Origin: Cytophagaceae bacterium ABcell3
GTDB lineage: Bacteria > Bacteroidota > Bacteroidia > Cytophagales > Cytophagaceae
Reading direction: 5' to 3'
Assembly: GCA_030913385.1 (NCBI GenBank)
Contig: CP133159.1
Coordinates: 4,505,001 to 4,569,000, forward strand
DNA: 64,000 bases
The position numbers were made by a program, and so were the translations under genes. Below are positions 1 to 7,605 of this stretch, piece after piece; within the stretch, counting starts at the first letter, position 1, and each line of letters starts with the position of its first letter. The notes beneath the pieces were generated by a model. The model searched no databases and was not told the origin of the DNA. It saw only the letters and a program-made list of their open reading frames with translations.

Positions 1-816
1 CAGCGAAACCCTCGAGCGGAACCCTGGCTTTTTTCCGAATATCAGCGCCTCCTGCCCCTCGGCCACCTCCACAAAATTGGTCTTATATTTCAGTTCCTCG
101 TAGTCCTTCAACTCCTTCAGCCGCTGCACCCTGCGGTACACATCTGCCTGATACTGAATTTTATTGATATAGTCGATAATCTGCGACTGAATCTCATTCA
201 GGTAGTCCCTGTTGCGCACAAGTGTATGCCTCAGGTTCAACACAATAGAGTTCAGTTCCGCATCGATAATGGTATTAAAAAAGCCCTGAGATTCAAAAAT
301 TATCTGCTCCGTCTCCTTAATCAGGTTAATGATATCGTCCCGCTTCTGCTTGTATTTGTCCAGTTCCTGCAGTTTGATATAGTAGTTCGACTGGTTTTTA
401 TACGTGTCGTCAATATTCTTGTGCAGCTTAATCACCTCCCGTGAGGTTGTAGAATCAATCTTCTTCAGTGAGCGCTTGATGTTCCGAAGAAAACGGTAGT
501 TATTGTCAATCCGGTAGTATTTCAGGTTTTCGGTAAGCGATTGTACGTTGTCGTTTATAAAACTGGTAGTCACCTCCCCTATCTCCAGAAACTCCTCCAC
601 AAAGGTCACAATCCTGTCATCAAGGCTTACGATTTTGTCATTCTCGTGGATAATTTCATAGGCCACCAACTTCTCCAGCCGCTCATCAGACATATCTTCA
701 CGCGCCAGCAGCTCGTATTTATTGACGGAGTCCTTGTTGCCAAACAATACCTCCACCACTTCTTTATGCTGATAAAGAAGGCCTAACAAGTCCCTAATGT
801 TAAGTGGCTGTTTCAA
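1..816 (-). CDS. Partial helical protein, possibly a kleisin-like (MksF/JetA-type) subunit; 3' end outside window
   Basis: An open frame of 272 codons runs from a TTG at 816 off the left edge without a stop. A stop lies just upstream (about 843-845) and the first in-frame ATG is only at 693, so the TTG is chosen because it keeps the N-terminal residues (begins MKQPLNIRDLLGLLYQHK). The first ~100 residues look like a small helical or winged-helix domain. The rest is strongly helical, rich in K, E, N, I and L with coiled-coil character. This layout resembles kleisin-type subunits of MukBEF, Mks or Wadjet condensin-like complexes, but I see no diagnostic motif, so the function is inference. The neighbouring genes that would settle it lie outside the window. 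Confidence 0.5.
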   Translation of the reverse strand, partial: MKQPLNIRDLLGLLYQHKEVVEVLFGNKDSVNKYELLAREDMSDERLEKLVAYEIIHENDKIVSLDDRIVTFVEEFLEIGEVTTSFINDNVQSLTENLKYYRIDNNYRFLRNIKRSLKKIDSTTSREVIKLHKNIDDTYKNQSNYYIKLQELDKYKQKRDDIINLIKETEQIIFESQGFFNTIIDAELNSIVLNLRHTLVRNRDYLNEIQSQIIDYINKIQYQADVYRRVQRLKELKDYEELKYKTNFVEVAEGQEALIFGKKPGFRSRVSL

Positions 817-962
817 GGGTAAGATTCTGATGATTCCAACAGACTAAAAAACGAAAAATCCCGCTCATTCTGAAACGGCGGGTCAAAAACTTATCCACCA
901 TGATAATTATCAGGGCGCCTGCCCCGGGGCTGTAAATACCTGCTGTTAATAAAAAGATAGAC

Positions 963-1042
963 TAGCCCCGGGTCACCGGGCTATCCGCTATTACTCCTCG
1001 CTTCGCTGCGGGGTAACCGCTCCTATCCCTGGCGCGGATAGC
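963..1042. repeat. GC-rich structured island with nested inverted repeats
   Basis: This short island is much richer in G+C than its surroundings. An inner hairpin pairs AGCCCCGG (964-971) with CCGGGCT (976-982). A larger inverted repeat pairs GCTATCCGC (980-988) with GCGGATAGC (1034-1042), enclosing a further GC-rich stretch (CCTCGC...GCGGGG). It lies between the 3' end of hipT and the 5' end of the leftward gene. It could be a REP-like repeat, a structured RNA or a transcription end. There is no clear U-tract, so a classical terminator is not supported. Confidence 0.45.
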
Positions 1043-1070
1043 AAAGGCTGGAGGTTATTGCTTGCGAAAC

Positions 1071-2024
1071 TTATTCCGTCAAGCCGAGCTGCTTAAATTT
1101 TTTAACAAGCATTTCCTGATAAGCTTCTTTCATATCTTCAGGAAGAAAACTTTCTTCAATAAATTCTTGCCACTTAGGTAGGGCCTTTACAAACCGGTTA
1201 AAAATATTCTTAAAAGCTCTTTCATTCACTTCAAAGCGACTCATTGCAACCTCAAAATCGCTAAACTTTATCTTTTTTTTCTTTCCATTAAGTGTCAATG
1301 CCAATTCCTCATCGTCACCTTCCACCACCAACTCAGAAGCTACCATATCATAAGCCGAGCTCAAATTATAACCTCCTCCTACCTTCTTTATTAAAGAGAA
1401 ATTCTTCAAGTGCATATCATTGTTGCCTGTCAAAAAACAAAAAACAACCTGTTCAAAGTATGCAACAATATCTAATACCGGATTTTCAGAATATTTTCCA
1501 ACTACTTTCCCTATCTGTTCATATAAACCCTTATATTTAAACTCTGTCAACTTCTCAGTAAGCTGACACATATCTTCCATATGAATTTTTTGCTTTCCCT
1601 TTCTATCAATACGCTTCGTCAAATAAGCCAGTTCTCCTGACTTCAACCTTATTAGTGTATGAGGAACTGTTTTTATGCCCGCTAATTCAGCCAAATGCAT
1701 AGTTAAATCTTCTAACTCCGGTAAGTTTGGATAAAATTCTGTAGGAGGCTTCAGGATATAATCCGGCCAGACCCCAACGATGGTCAGTTTAGATGGCACA
1801 TTTTTATCAGACGAAAGTTTATGTCCCAGTGATAATTTGGGCTGCACACCAGTTACAGTTATGTGACTTTGCACCACTTTCTGTGCCAGATGTACCATCT
1901 CGTCGTTAGAATAATCTAAAACAGGAGGAACAGTAGTAGTAAAAAATTTCCTACTACAGGCAGGATGATAACCAAAGTTTTCCTCGGTTAATTCTTTATA
2001 ACAATACAAACATCTATTATTCAT
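1071..2024 (-). CDS. hipT: HipT-like toxin kinase (HipA C-terminal domain) of a three-gene HipBST-type system
   Basis: A 317-residue Ser/Thr kinase-like toxin of the HipA C-terminal family; such proteins phosphorylate aminoacyl-tRNA synthetases and halt growth. It begins with a CxxC...HxxC cluster (CLYCYKE...YHPACSRKFF), common in Bacteroidota members. It then has a Gly-rich loop TVTGVQPKLSL (about residues 56-66), the catalytic segment GNNDMHLKNFSLI (~residues 199-211) and a downstream YDMVAS metal-binding segment. The N-terminal subdomain of full-length HipA is missing and is encoded by the adjacent gene, as in HipBST. Its start overlaps the end of hipS by 8 bp. The loop carries Thr where Ser is the usual autophosphorylated residue. 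The target is not visible from sequence. Confidence 0.9.
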   Translation of the reverse strand: MNNRCLYCYKELTEENFGYHPACSRKFFTTTVPPVLDYSNDEMVHLAQKVVQSHITVTGVQPKLSLGHKLSSDKNVPSKLTIVGVWPDYILKPPTEFYPNLPELEDLTMHLAELAGIKTVPHTLIRLKSGELAYLTKRIDRKGKQKIHMEDMCQLTEKLTEFKYKGLYEQIGKVVGKYSENPVLDIVAYFEQVVFCFLTGNNDMHLKNFSLIKKVGGGYNLSSAYDMVASELVVEGDDEELALTLNGKKKKIKFSDFEVAMSRFEVNERAFKNIFNRFVKALPKWQEFIEESFLPEDMKEAYQEMLVKKFKQLGLTE

Positions 2025-2349
2025 CCTTATCTTCCATTAAAGGCTCAATACTAACCGCACCAATGCAATCTTTACAGGTTTTAAGCAAAAGCTCCATCCT
2101 GTCTCTAGGGTTTACCTTCCAGTTTTTCTCCACAATCTCTAGAAGCCAACCTTCAGGAATCAATCCGTCAAAAAATGGAAACAATACATTGCTATGATAT
2201 GCCTCTTCCTTCAACGGGAGGGTAAGGCTTATAGCTTCCGCCCTTTCAGAACTTACATATTCAGTTCTATACTGAAAATGAAACCCTTCTTCGTCTTCAC
2301 ACAAAACCCCCACCCATTGGTCATACATATATACCTTAGCTTTTTTCAT
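2017..2349 (-). CDS. hipS: HipS-like protein (HipA N-terminal subdomain)
   Basis: About 110 residues matching the HipA N-terminal subdomain 1 as a separate gene. Visible features are an opening strand KKAKVYMYDQWVG, the segment FDGLIPEGWLLE and the closing CKDCIGAVSI typical of this domain. In the known HipBST system the small HipS protein, not HipB, neutralises the kinase, so an antitoxin role is expected by family. The ATG at 2349 is preferred over a GTG at 2364. It overlaps hipB by 14 bp and hipT by 8 bp, which implies translational coupling of the three genes. Confidence 0.85.
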   Translation of the reverse strand: MKKAKVYMYDQWVGVLCEDEEGFHFQYRTEYVSSERAEAISLTLPLKEEAYHSNVLFPFFDGLIPEGWLLEIVEKNWKVNPRDRMELLLKTCKDCIGAVSIEPLMEDKDE

Positions 2350-2572
2350 TGAACAACTTTTCACGGTTTAAAGGTACTGGCCCTAATTCATACCCGAATA
2401 ACATTAAAACATGATTTACCTTGTTCATCTGCAAGGTAGGCTTACCACCCTCTAATTCACGAACAAAGCGCAATCCTACCCCAGCCTTATCCGCCAGCTC
2501 AACCTGTGTTAAACCTAGTGTTTTTCGTTTATTCCTAACCAGTTCACTTATTGTCAAATGCTCTTTTTCCAT
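2336..2572 (-). CDS. hipB: HipB-like XRE-family DNA-binding repressor
   Basis: A 78-residue Cro/CI-type helix-turn-helix protein with the core LGLTQVELADKAGVGLRFV followed by RELEGGKPTLQMNKV. It is first in the operon hipB-hipS-hipT and is expected to repress it by binding the palindromes upstream. An in-frame TTG at 2578 would add two residues, but the ATG at 2572 is the better start. The first palindrome begins only 7 bp upstream of that ATG, so a bound repressor would sit on the transcription start or leader. Confidence 0.9.
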   Translation of the reverse strand: MEKEHLTISELVRNKRKTLGLTQVELADKAGVGLRFVRELEGGKPTLQMNKVNHVLMLFGYELGPVPLNREKLFNEKS

Positions 2573-2578
2573 AAACAA

Positions 2579-2676
2579 ATACCCGTTCGGGTATAAATAT
2601 AATTAAAAAAGTTAAAATCATACCCATTCGGGTATAAAAACAACTATTTTAGGGCAATTTATACCCTATTGGGTAT
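2579..2676. promoter_or_regulatory. Three identical-type 16-bp operators of the HipBST-like operon
   Basis: Three palindromes of the form ATACCC-N4-GGGTAT lie at 2579-2594 (spacer GTTC), 2620-2635 (ATTC) and 2661-2676 (TATT). Both start-to-start distances are exactly 41 bp, close to four helical turns, so all three face the same side of the DNA. Known HipB operators are also two short arms around a spacer, which supports these as HipB binding sites. The array fills the region directly upstream of hipB. Confidence 0.8.
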
Positions 2677-2740
2677 AATTATTAAAATACAAATGTCTTT
2701 TCAACCCTTTTTCCCAATACCTAAAACCTTTAAAAATTTA

Positions 2741-2773
2741 GTTCGGTTTAAACTGAACAATTCGGTAACTTTG
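2741..2773 (+). promoter_or_regulatory. Candidate promoter with overlapping palindrome upstream of the phosphoesterase gene
   Basis: TAACTTTG at 2766-2773 fits the Bacteroidota -7 box TAnnTTTG. About 8 bp upstream is a near-perfect 18-bp palindrome, GTTCGGTTTAAACTGAAC (2741-2758), covering the expected -33 region. The palindrome looks like an operator for an unidentified regulator. The phosphoesterase ATG follows at 2827. Confidence 0.45.
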
Positions 2774-2826
2774 TGGTTATATACCAGCTGTTATAAAGAA
2801 CAGCACTCAGGTAATCAACATAACTG

Positions 2827-3660
2827 ATGGCTTTCTCAAAAAAGAACCTCATTACCGTTAGCCTAACAAAAGTGTCGCTAACGCTATTTTTTCTGCTGGC
2901 ACTTTCCTGTCAGAAGATGAACTACAGCCCTAATGCGGTCTTCAGATCCGACACGCCTCAGGACATCAACCAAAAAAACATAGAAAAGCTGCTGGCCAAT
3001 CCCTCCCACGGCGATACCATCCGTATAGCCATTATAGGCGATTCGCAAAACCATTATGACAATTCTTCAGATTTAGTGGATGTGCTAAATCAAGTTCCCA
3101 ACATTGACTTTATGCTCCATACAGGGGATCTGGTGGACTTTGGTATGTTGGAGGAATTCCATTGGATGCACGATATTTTCTCCAGGTTATACATGCCCTA
3201 CATTACCGTCATAGGCAACCATGACCTGTTGAATAACGGAGAACAGATTTTCAAAAGAATGTATGGCCCGCTGGACTTTACCTTTATTTATAGAGGAATA
3301 AAATTTGTGTACCACAACACCAACAGTCGTGAGTATAATTTTGACGGCACTGTTCCAAATCTGGACTTTTTACGTCGTGAAATGCAACCAGAAGAAGGTG
3401 TGGACTATATAATCCCTGTTTGCCATGTTCCTCCTTTTGATGAGGACTTTGACACCAATCTGGAAGAAGAGTATTCAAAAATAATGAGAGAAAGCGAAAA
3501 TCTTCTTTTTCCGATACACGGCCACCTGCATGGCGGGGGAATACGGGAGTTCTATCAGGACGATATAATTTATGTAAACACCTTTGCCCCTGCCATGAGA
3601 AAGTATAAGATAGCAGAGATTGTGAATGGCAATTGGACTATAAAAGAGTACGATTTCTGA
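2827..3660 (+). CDS. Calcineurin-like metallophosphoesterase lipoprotein
   Basis: 277 residues. The N-terminus has a signal sequence ending in the lipobox LALSC (Cys ~28), so it is probably an envelope lipoprotein. The metallophosphoesterase motifs are in order: IAIIGDSQNHYDN (a D-x-Q variant of the usual DxH), HTGDLVDFG, VIGNHDLL and HGHLHGGG. These build a two-metal site that hydrolyses phosphoesters; the substrate is unknown. Its stop codon overlaps the ATG of the next gene (ATGA), so the two are probably co-translated. Confidence 0.85.
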   Translation: MAFSKKNLITVSLTKVSLTLFFLLALSCQKMNYSPNAVFRSDTPQDINQKNIEKLLANPSHGDTIRIAIIGDSQNHYDNSSDLVDVLNQVPNIDFMLHTGDLVDFGMLEEFHWMHDIFSRLYMPYITVIGNHDLLNNGEQIFKRMYGPLDFTFIYRGIKFVYHNTNSREYNFDGTVPNLDFLRREMQPEEGVDYIIPVCHVPPFDEDFDTNLEEEYSKIMRESENLLFPIHGHLHGGGIREFYQDDIIYVNTFAPAMRKYKIAEIVNGNWTIKEYDF

Positions 3661-4286
3661 TGAGAAGAAAATTACTACAACATATCACAATTTTCTTATT
3701 GCTGGTCGCTTCAACCGCGAGAGCGCAGGAGAACAACTTTTTAGAACGTCTGATACCCCGTGACTTTACCGTCCAGTATGCCGGAGGCATAGGCATGTTT
3801 AGTGCAGGCATTAACTACCCCATGGCCAACAACAAACTTGACCTCAGCTTCCTCTATGGGCATGTACCTCCTAAATTTGGTGGAAAACTGAACAAGATAA
3901 CCACCAAGTTCCAATACAATCCTTTTGACATAAGAATAACAGAAAACATCAGCCTGCGCCCTGTAAACCCTGTTTTCTTCCTCAGTTTTACCCTCAACCG
4001 CAACCACCACCTTATCTGGCCACGCGACCAGTACGGAGCAGGCTATTACTGGTGGAATTCAGCCATGCGCTGGCACCTGGGATTATCGTCGGAGGTGCGT
4101 TTTCATTCCTTCGAGAAAACCATATTCAGCTATGTAGCAGCCTATATTGAAGCCAATGTGCAAGACATGTACCTCTATGCCCGCCTGGACAACCCGGACT
4201 ATTTTACATTTTATGATGTAATGTATATAGGTACAGGTATTCGTTTTGGTATAAAAAACCCTTCCAGAAGGCATCAAGAAGAATAG
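3660..4286 (+). CDS. Small predicted outer-membrane beta-barrel protein
   Basis: 208 residues from the ATG that overlaps the preceding stop codon. A signal peptide (LLQHITIFLLLVASTARAQ) is followed by alternating aromatic and hydrophobic stretches such as FTVQYAGGIGMFSAGINY, DLSFLYGHVPPKFGG and YYWWNSAMRWHLGLSSEVRF, typical of small outer-membrane barrels. I recognise no named family. Coupling to the phosphoesterase gene suggests the two work together in the envelope, which is inference. An in-frame ATG at 3633 inside the upstream gene is rejected because the signal peptide starts at 3660. Confidence 0.7.
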   Translation: MRRKLLQHITIFLLLVASTARAQENNFLERLIPRDFTVQYAGGIGMFSAGINYPMANNKLDLSFLYGHVPPKFGGKLNKITTKFQYNPFDIRITENISLRPVNPVFFLSFTLNRNHHLIWPRDQYGAGYYWWNSAMRWHLGLSSEVRFHSFEKTIFSYVAAYIEANVQDMYLYARLDNPDYFTFYDVMYIGTGIRFGIKNPSRRHQEE

Positions 4287-4324
4287 TAAAGCACACTAAA
4301 ACCTCTCAAAGACCCAGCTTTTTC

Positions 4325-4357
4325 TTTGTTATTATTGATGATATTGGCTTAACTTTA
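4325..4357 (+). promoter_or_regulatory. Candidate promoter of the LtaS-like gene
   Basis: TTTG at 4325-4328 and TAACTTTA at 4350-4357 are separated by 21 bp and resemble the Bacteroidota -33/-7 consensus, with one mismatch in the -7 box. The gene starts 55 bp downstream. Confidence 0.35.
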
Positions 4358-4411
4358 CGTTAATAATAAATTAACAAAAGCCCCAATACGGCTTTTTAAG
4401 TTTTTCCATTC

Positions 4412-6298
4412 ATGAAATACCAGCTGGCCCATATCTGGACCTTACTTCGTCGTCTTGGAATTGCACTGTTATGCTTTTCTATACTGAGGGTTCTATTTTA
4501 TGTATTTAACCATTCATACTTTCCCGATGCGAATTTCTGGGTGTTTATTCTTGGGCTTAGGTTCGACTTTAGTGCCGTGGCCTATCTATTCTCACCTTTT
4601 ATATTGTTACACCTCCTACCCTTCAAGTTTACTGATGCCAAAAGTTATCAAAAAGTCCTCAAGCACACGTTTCTGGGTATAAATGCACTCTGCATAGTTT
4701 TAAATTTAGCAGATATCATCTATTTCAGATTTATATTCAGAAGGACTACTGCTGATGTCTTCCACTTTTTTACTGACTCGGGAGAAGGCTGGACCATGAT
4801 GCCCCGCTTTTTGTATGATTACTGGTACCTGACCATTTTTTTTGGCGCTCTACTTATTCTATCTAATGTCCTTTACAGTAGAACCATTACACCAAGATAC
4901 CCTGTAAGCTATCCTTCTACAACATTTTACAGTCTCAAAACCTTTGCCTTGCTGCTGGCCATACCAATGGTCATCATGTTTGGGAGAGGCGGCCTTCAAA
5001 ACAGGCCCATCCAAATTATTGATGCGTCCCTTTTCTCTAAGGCCAACCTTGTTCCGTTAATTGTCAATACGCCCTTTTCTGTAATGAACACTGTAGGACA
5101 ACCCTCAAGTATACCAACAGTTTCTATGGAGGAACAAGAAGCGCTCAAACACTTCAACTTTCATAAAGAAATCAAGCCTTTTAATACCGACAACCAGGGG
5201 AAGAACGTAGTGCTAATTATTTTAGAAAGCTTTGGTTCTGAATATATTGGATACTTTAACGAAGGCAAGGGATATACACCATTTTTGGATTCCCTAATTG
5301 GCCAATCCATTGTTTTTGAAAATTCATATGCCAATGGCAAAAGATCCATAGATGCTATGCCATCCATTATAGCAGGTCTGCCCTCTATGATGAACGACCC
5401 CTATGTATATTCCCGTTATGCATCAAACAAGCTAAAAACCTTGCCCAATTTACTAAAAGCCCATGGTTACCATTCCGCCTTCTTCCATGGAGGCAAAAAT
5501 GGAACGATGGGCTTTGACTCCTTTTGTCGTCTTGCTGGCTTTGATGATTATTTTGGAAAAAATGAATATACTGGTGCAAAAGAAGATTTTGACGGACACT
5601 GGGGCATTTTTGATGGCCCTTATTTAAAGTATTCAGCAGAAACTATGGGAACCCTTCCCGAACCTTTCTTTAGTACTATTTTCACACTAAGCTCTCACCA
5701 CCCATACCTCATTCCAGAAGAATATCAGGACAAGTTTCCTAAAGGCACACTGGAAATACATGAAAGCATAGGCTACGCAGACCATGCTTTAAAAGAATTT
5801 TTTACCATTGCCTCCCAAAAGCCTTGGTTTAAAAATACTGTGTTTGTAATTACGGCAGATCATACGGCACAGGCCGAGAAAGACTATTACAAATCAGGCC
5901 TGGGAATGTTCTCGGTCCCCATTTTTATTTACGACCCTCAACAGGAAGAAAACTATTCAATATATCGCACTATGCAACATATTGACATTATGCCTTCTGT
6001 ACTTTCTTACCTAGGCTTTAGCACGAGCGGCAACTTCTTTGGCAACAATATTTTCAATGATGATCTTCCTCAAAACATGCCGGTGCTGGCATACAATTTT
6101 GGCACATTTATTTATGAAAAAGATGGGTATGGGCTCGAGTATAACGGTGAGAAAGTTACTTCATTCAACGTTAGTAACACCAAAGGCAATACAGACAAAA
6201 GCTACCTAGACGAGAAAAAAAGCAATCTCGAAACAGGCTTGAAAGCTTATTTAAAAATATACCACTCTGCGCTTAACCAAAACCTGCTGGGTGAATAA
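4412..6298 (+). CDS. LTA synthase-like sulfatase-fold membrane enzyme
   Basis: 628 residues. About five transmembrane segments occupy roughly residues 10-200. An extracytoplasmic alkaline-phosphatase/sulfatase-fold domain follows: metal-binding LIILESFGSEYIG, nucleophile region NGKRSIDAMPSI (about residue 310), FFHGGKNGTMGFD, TLSSHHPY and VITADHTAQ. The family transfers phosphoglycerol or similar head groups onto envelope polymers. Gram-negative members do not make lipoteichoic acid, so the substrate here is unknown. The residue at the nucleophile position appears to be Ser rather than the Thr of LtaS. The gene appears to be a single transcription unit. Confidence 0.85.
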   Translation: MKYQLAHIWTLLRRLGIALLCFSILRVLFYVFNHSYFPDANFWVFILGLRFDFSAVAYLFSPFILLHLLPFKFTDAKSYQKVLKHTFLGINALCIVLNLADIIYFRFIFRRTTADVFHFFTDSGEGWTMMPRFLYDYWYLTIFFGALLILSNVLYSRTITPRYPVSYPSTTFYSLKTFALLLAIPMVIMFGRGGLQNRPIQIIDASLFSKANLVPLIVNTPFSVMNTVGQPSSIPTVSMEEQEALKHFNFHKEIKPFNTDNQGKNVVLIILESFGSEYIGYFNEGKGYTPFLDSLIGQSIVFENSYANGKRSIDAMPSIIAGLPSMMNDPYVYSRYASNKLKTLPNLLKAHGYHSAFFHGGKNGTMGFDSFCRLAGFDDYFGKNEYTGAKEDFDGHWGIFDGPYLKYSAETMGTLPEPFFSTIFTLSSHHPYLIPEEYQDKFPKGTLEIHESIGYADHALKEFFTIASQKPWFKNTVFVITADHTAQAEKDYYKSGLGMFSVPIFIYDPQQEENYSIYRTMQHIDIMPSVLSYLGFSTSGNFFGNNIFNDDLPQNMPVLAYNFGTFIYEKDGYGLEYNGEKVTSFNVSNTKGNTDKSYLDEKKSNLETGLKAYLKIYHSALNQNLLGE

Positions 6299-6398
6299 AA
6301 CATGATGTGTGTTCAAAAGTACACTCCAATATTTTTTAAACTTTAAAAGTTTTGCCTTCCCTTATTAACCTTATCTAAACTCCTATTGCTTAGTTCGG

Positions 6399-6737
6399 CT
6401 AAAACTGCCTTGAGATGACTTCGCCGTCATGTACTACTTGAAGGGGTTTATCGTCGTCAATGGTAAAGCGTAGATCAATCACTTCAACATTACCTGCACG
6501 CAGCTCCCTAGCGGGCAAAGAAGCACTATTGCTACCGTTTACAATTCTCCAGCCATCCATATCTTCATTTTTACATGTGTTGTTAATGATACGGGCTTTT
6601 TCCTCACTACCAGTAATAAAGATTCCCATTTCCAACACATTCCCTTCATTGTCTGAAAATCCGTGAATACAGCCGTCATCTTTTCCACAAGAAAAAAACA
6701 GACTTATAAAAGCGGCAAAAACCAATACTTTTTTCAT
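6399..6737 (-). CDS. Small hypothetical lipoprotein
   Basis: 112 residues with an N-terminal signal and lipobox LFFSC (Cys ~17) followed by GKDDGC. The remaining ~90 residues are strand-rich and contain three further Cys or near-lipobox Cys residues. No family is recognised. It is convergent with the LtaS-like gene and lies downstream of the AlkD-like gene on the same strand with a ~60-bp gap. Confidence 0.65.
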   Translation of the reverse strand: MKKVLVFAAFISLFFSCGKDDGCIHGFSDNEGNVLEMGIFITGSEEKARIINNTCKNEDMDGWRIVNGSNSASLPARELRAGNVEVIDLRFTIDDDKPLQVVHDGEVISRQF

Positions 6738-6801
6738 AAAGACACACTTAATACACAGTAAAAATAAGAAATATTTCTATAAACGATGCATTCATGCTAT
6801 T

Positions 6802-7557
6802 TCATATTTTTCCTTTTAAGAATTTTTGCCTCAAATCTTCCTCAAACTTTTCTATTGCGTACCTGAGCATAGTCCTTGGCATTTGCCGATAAAACTTAGC
6901 TAAAAATTCATACTCAACATCAAAATTCCGGTTGCCTATTTCTCTCAGCATCCATCCAACTGCCTTATGGATAAGGTCATGTTCATGAGACAGAAGAATC
7001 TCTGCCAGTTTTAATGTATCAGAAAAATCTTTCTTCTTGATAAAATAGAAGGTGCTAATTATTGCAATGCGCTGTTTCCATAATTCTCCCGAATTGACAA
7101 GATCATATAATAGCTCACGGTCTCTATCATACAAATAGCTCCCAAGAATCTTGTCTGCAGACGAATCTACCAAATCCCAATTGTTTACCGCATGAAGGTT
7201 ACGCAAATAAGTATCAACAATTTCCTGCTTTTCACTTTCACCTTTTGCTTTTTCATACTTAAGCACTAAAATAAAAAGTGCCGTAAGCCGATGTTCATGC
7301 ACAGGGTGTTGAAGCAAAGCGCTTACATCATTCAAGTCAGCTTGTTTATAAAACTGTTTGGCCGTTTTCCTTTGATTAGGCACACTAACGCCAATAAAGG
7401 CATCCCCTTCTCCATACCCTCCTGGCAAAGCCTTGAAGAACTGGGGCAAAAAAGCAGCTTTTGTCGCATCGGCATGACTGGCCAAGGATTTGATTATGCT
7501 ATCTTCAACAGACACTGTATTTGCATTTTTTATGAGTAATCTTGTAAAGATAAACAC
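6802..7557 (-). CDS. DNA alkylation repair protein, AlkD-like (HEAT-repeat glycosylase family)
   Basis: About 238-251 residues, the usual size for this family. Recognisable segments are LPGGYGEGDAFIGVSVPNQRK near the N-terminus, NNWDLVDSSADKILG, WKQRIAIISTFYFI and HKAVGWMLREIG; the NWDLVD and WKQRIA blocks are hallmarks of the family. AlkD-type enzymes excise positively charged alkylated bases using HEAT-like helices. The outermost start is a GTG at 7557, but a second GTG at 7515 (MSVEDSIIKSL) agrees better with family N-termini. Confidence 0.88.
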   Translation of the reverse strand: MFIFTRLLIKNANTVSVEDSIIKSLASHADATKAAFLPQFFKALPGGYGEGDAFIGVSVPNQRKTAKQFYKQADLNDVSALLQHPVHEHRLTALFILVLKYEKAKGESEKQEIVDTYLRNLHAVNNWDLVDSSADKILGSYLYDRDRELLYDLVNSGELWKQRIAIISTFYFIKKKDFSDTLKLAEILLSHEHDLIHKAVGWMLREIGNRNFDVEYEFLAKFYRQMPRTMLRYAIEKFEEDLRQKFLKGKI

Positions 7558-7605
7558 AACTCATAGAATTGAATTGTTATTATATAAAAAGCTAGCGTAT
7601 AAATT

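Noticed and set aside
1071-2572. Ordinary two-gene hipBA system with a frameshift in hipA
   Set aside because: The two hipA parts have their own ATGs and short overlaps, and the three-gene HipBST form is an established type; no degraded sequence is seen at the junction.
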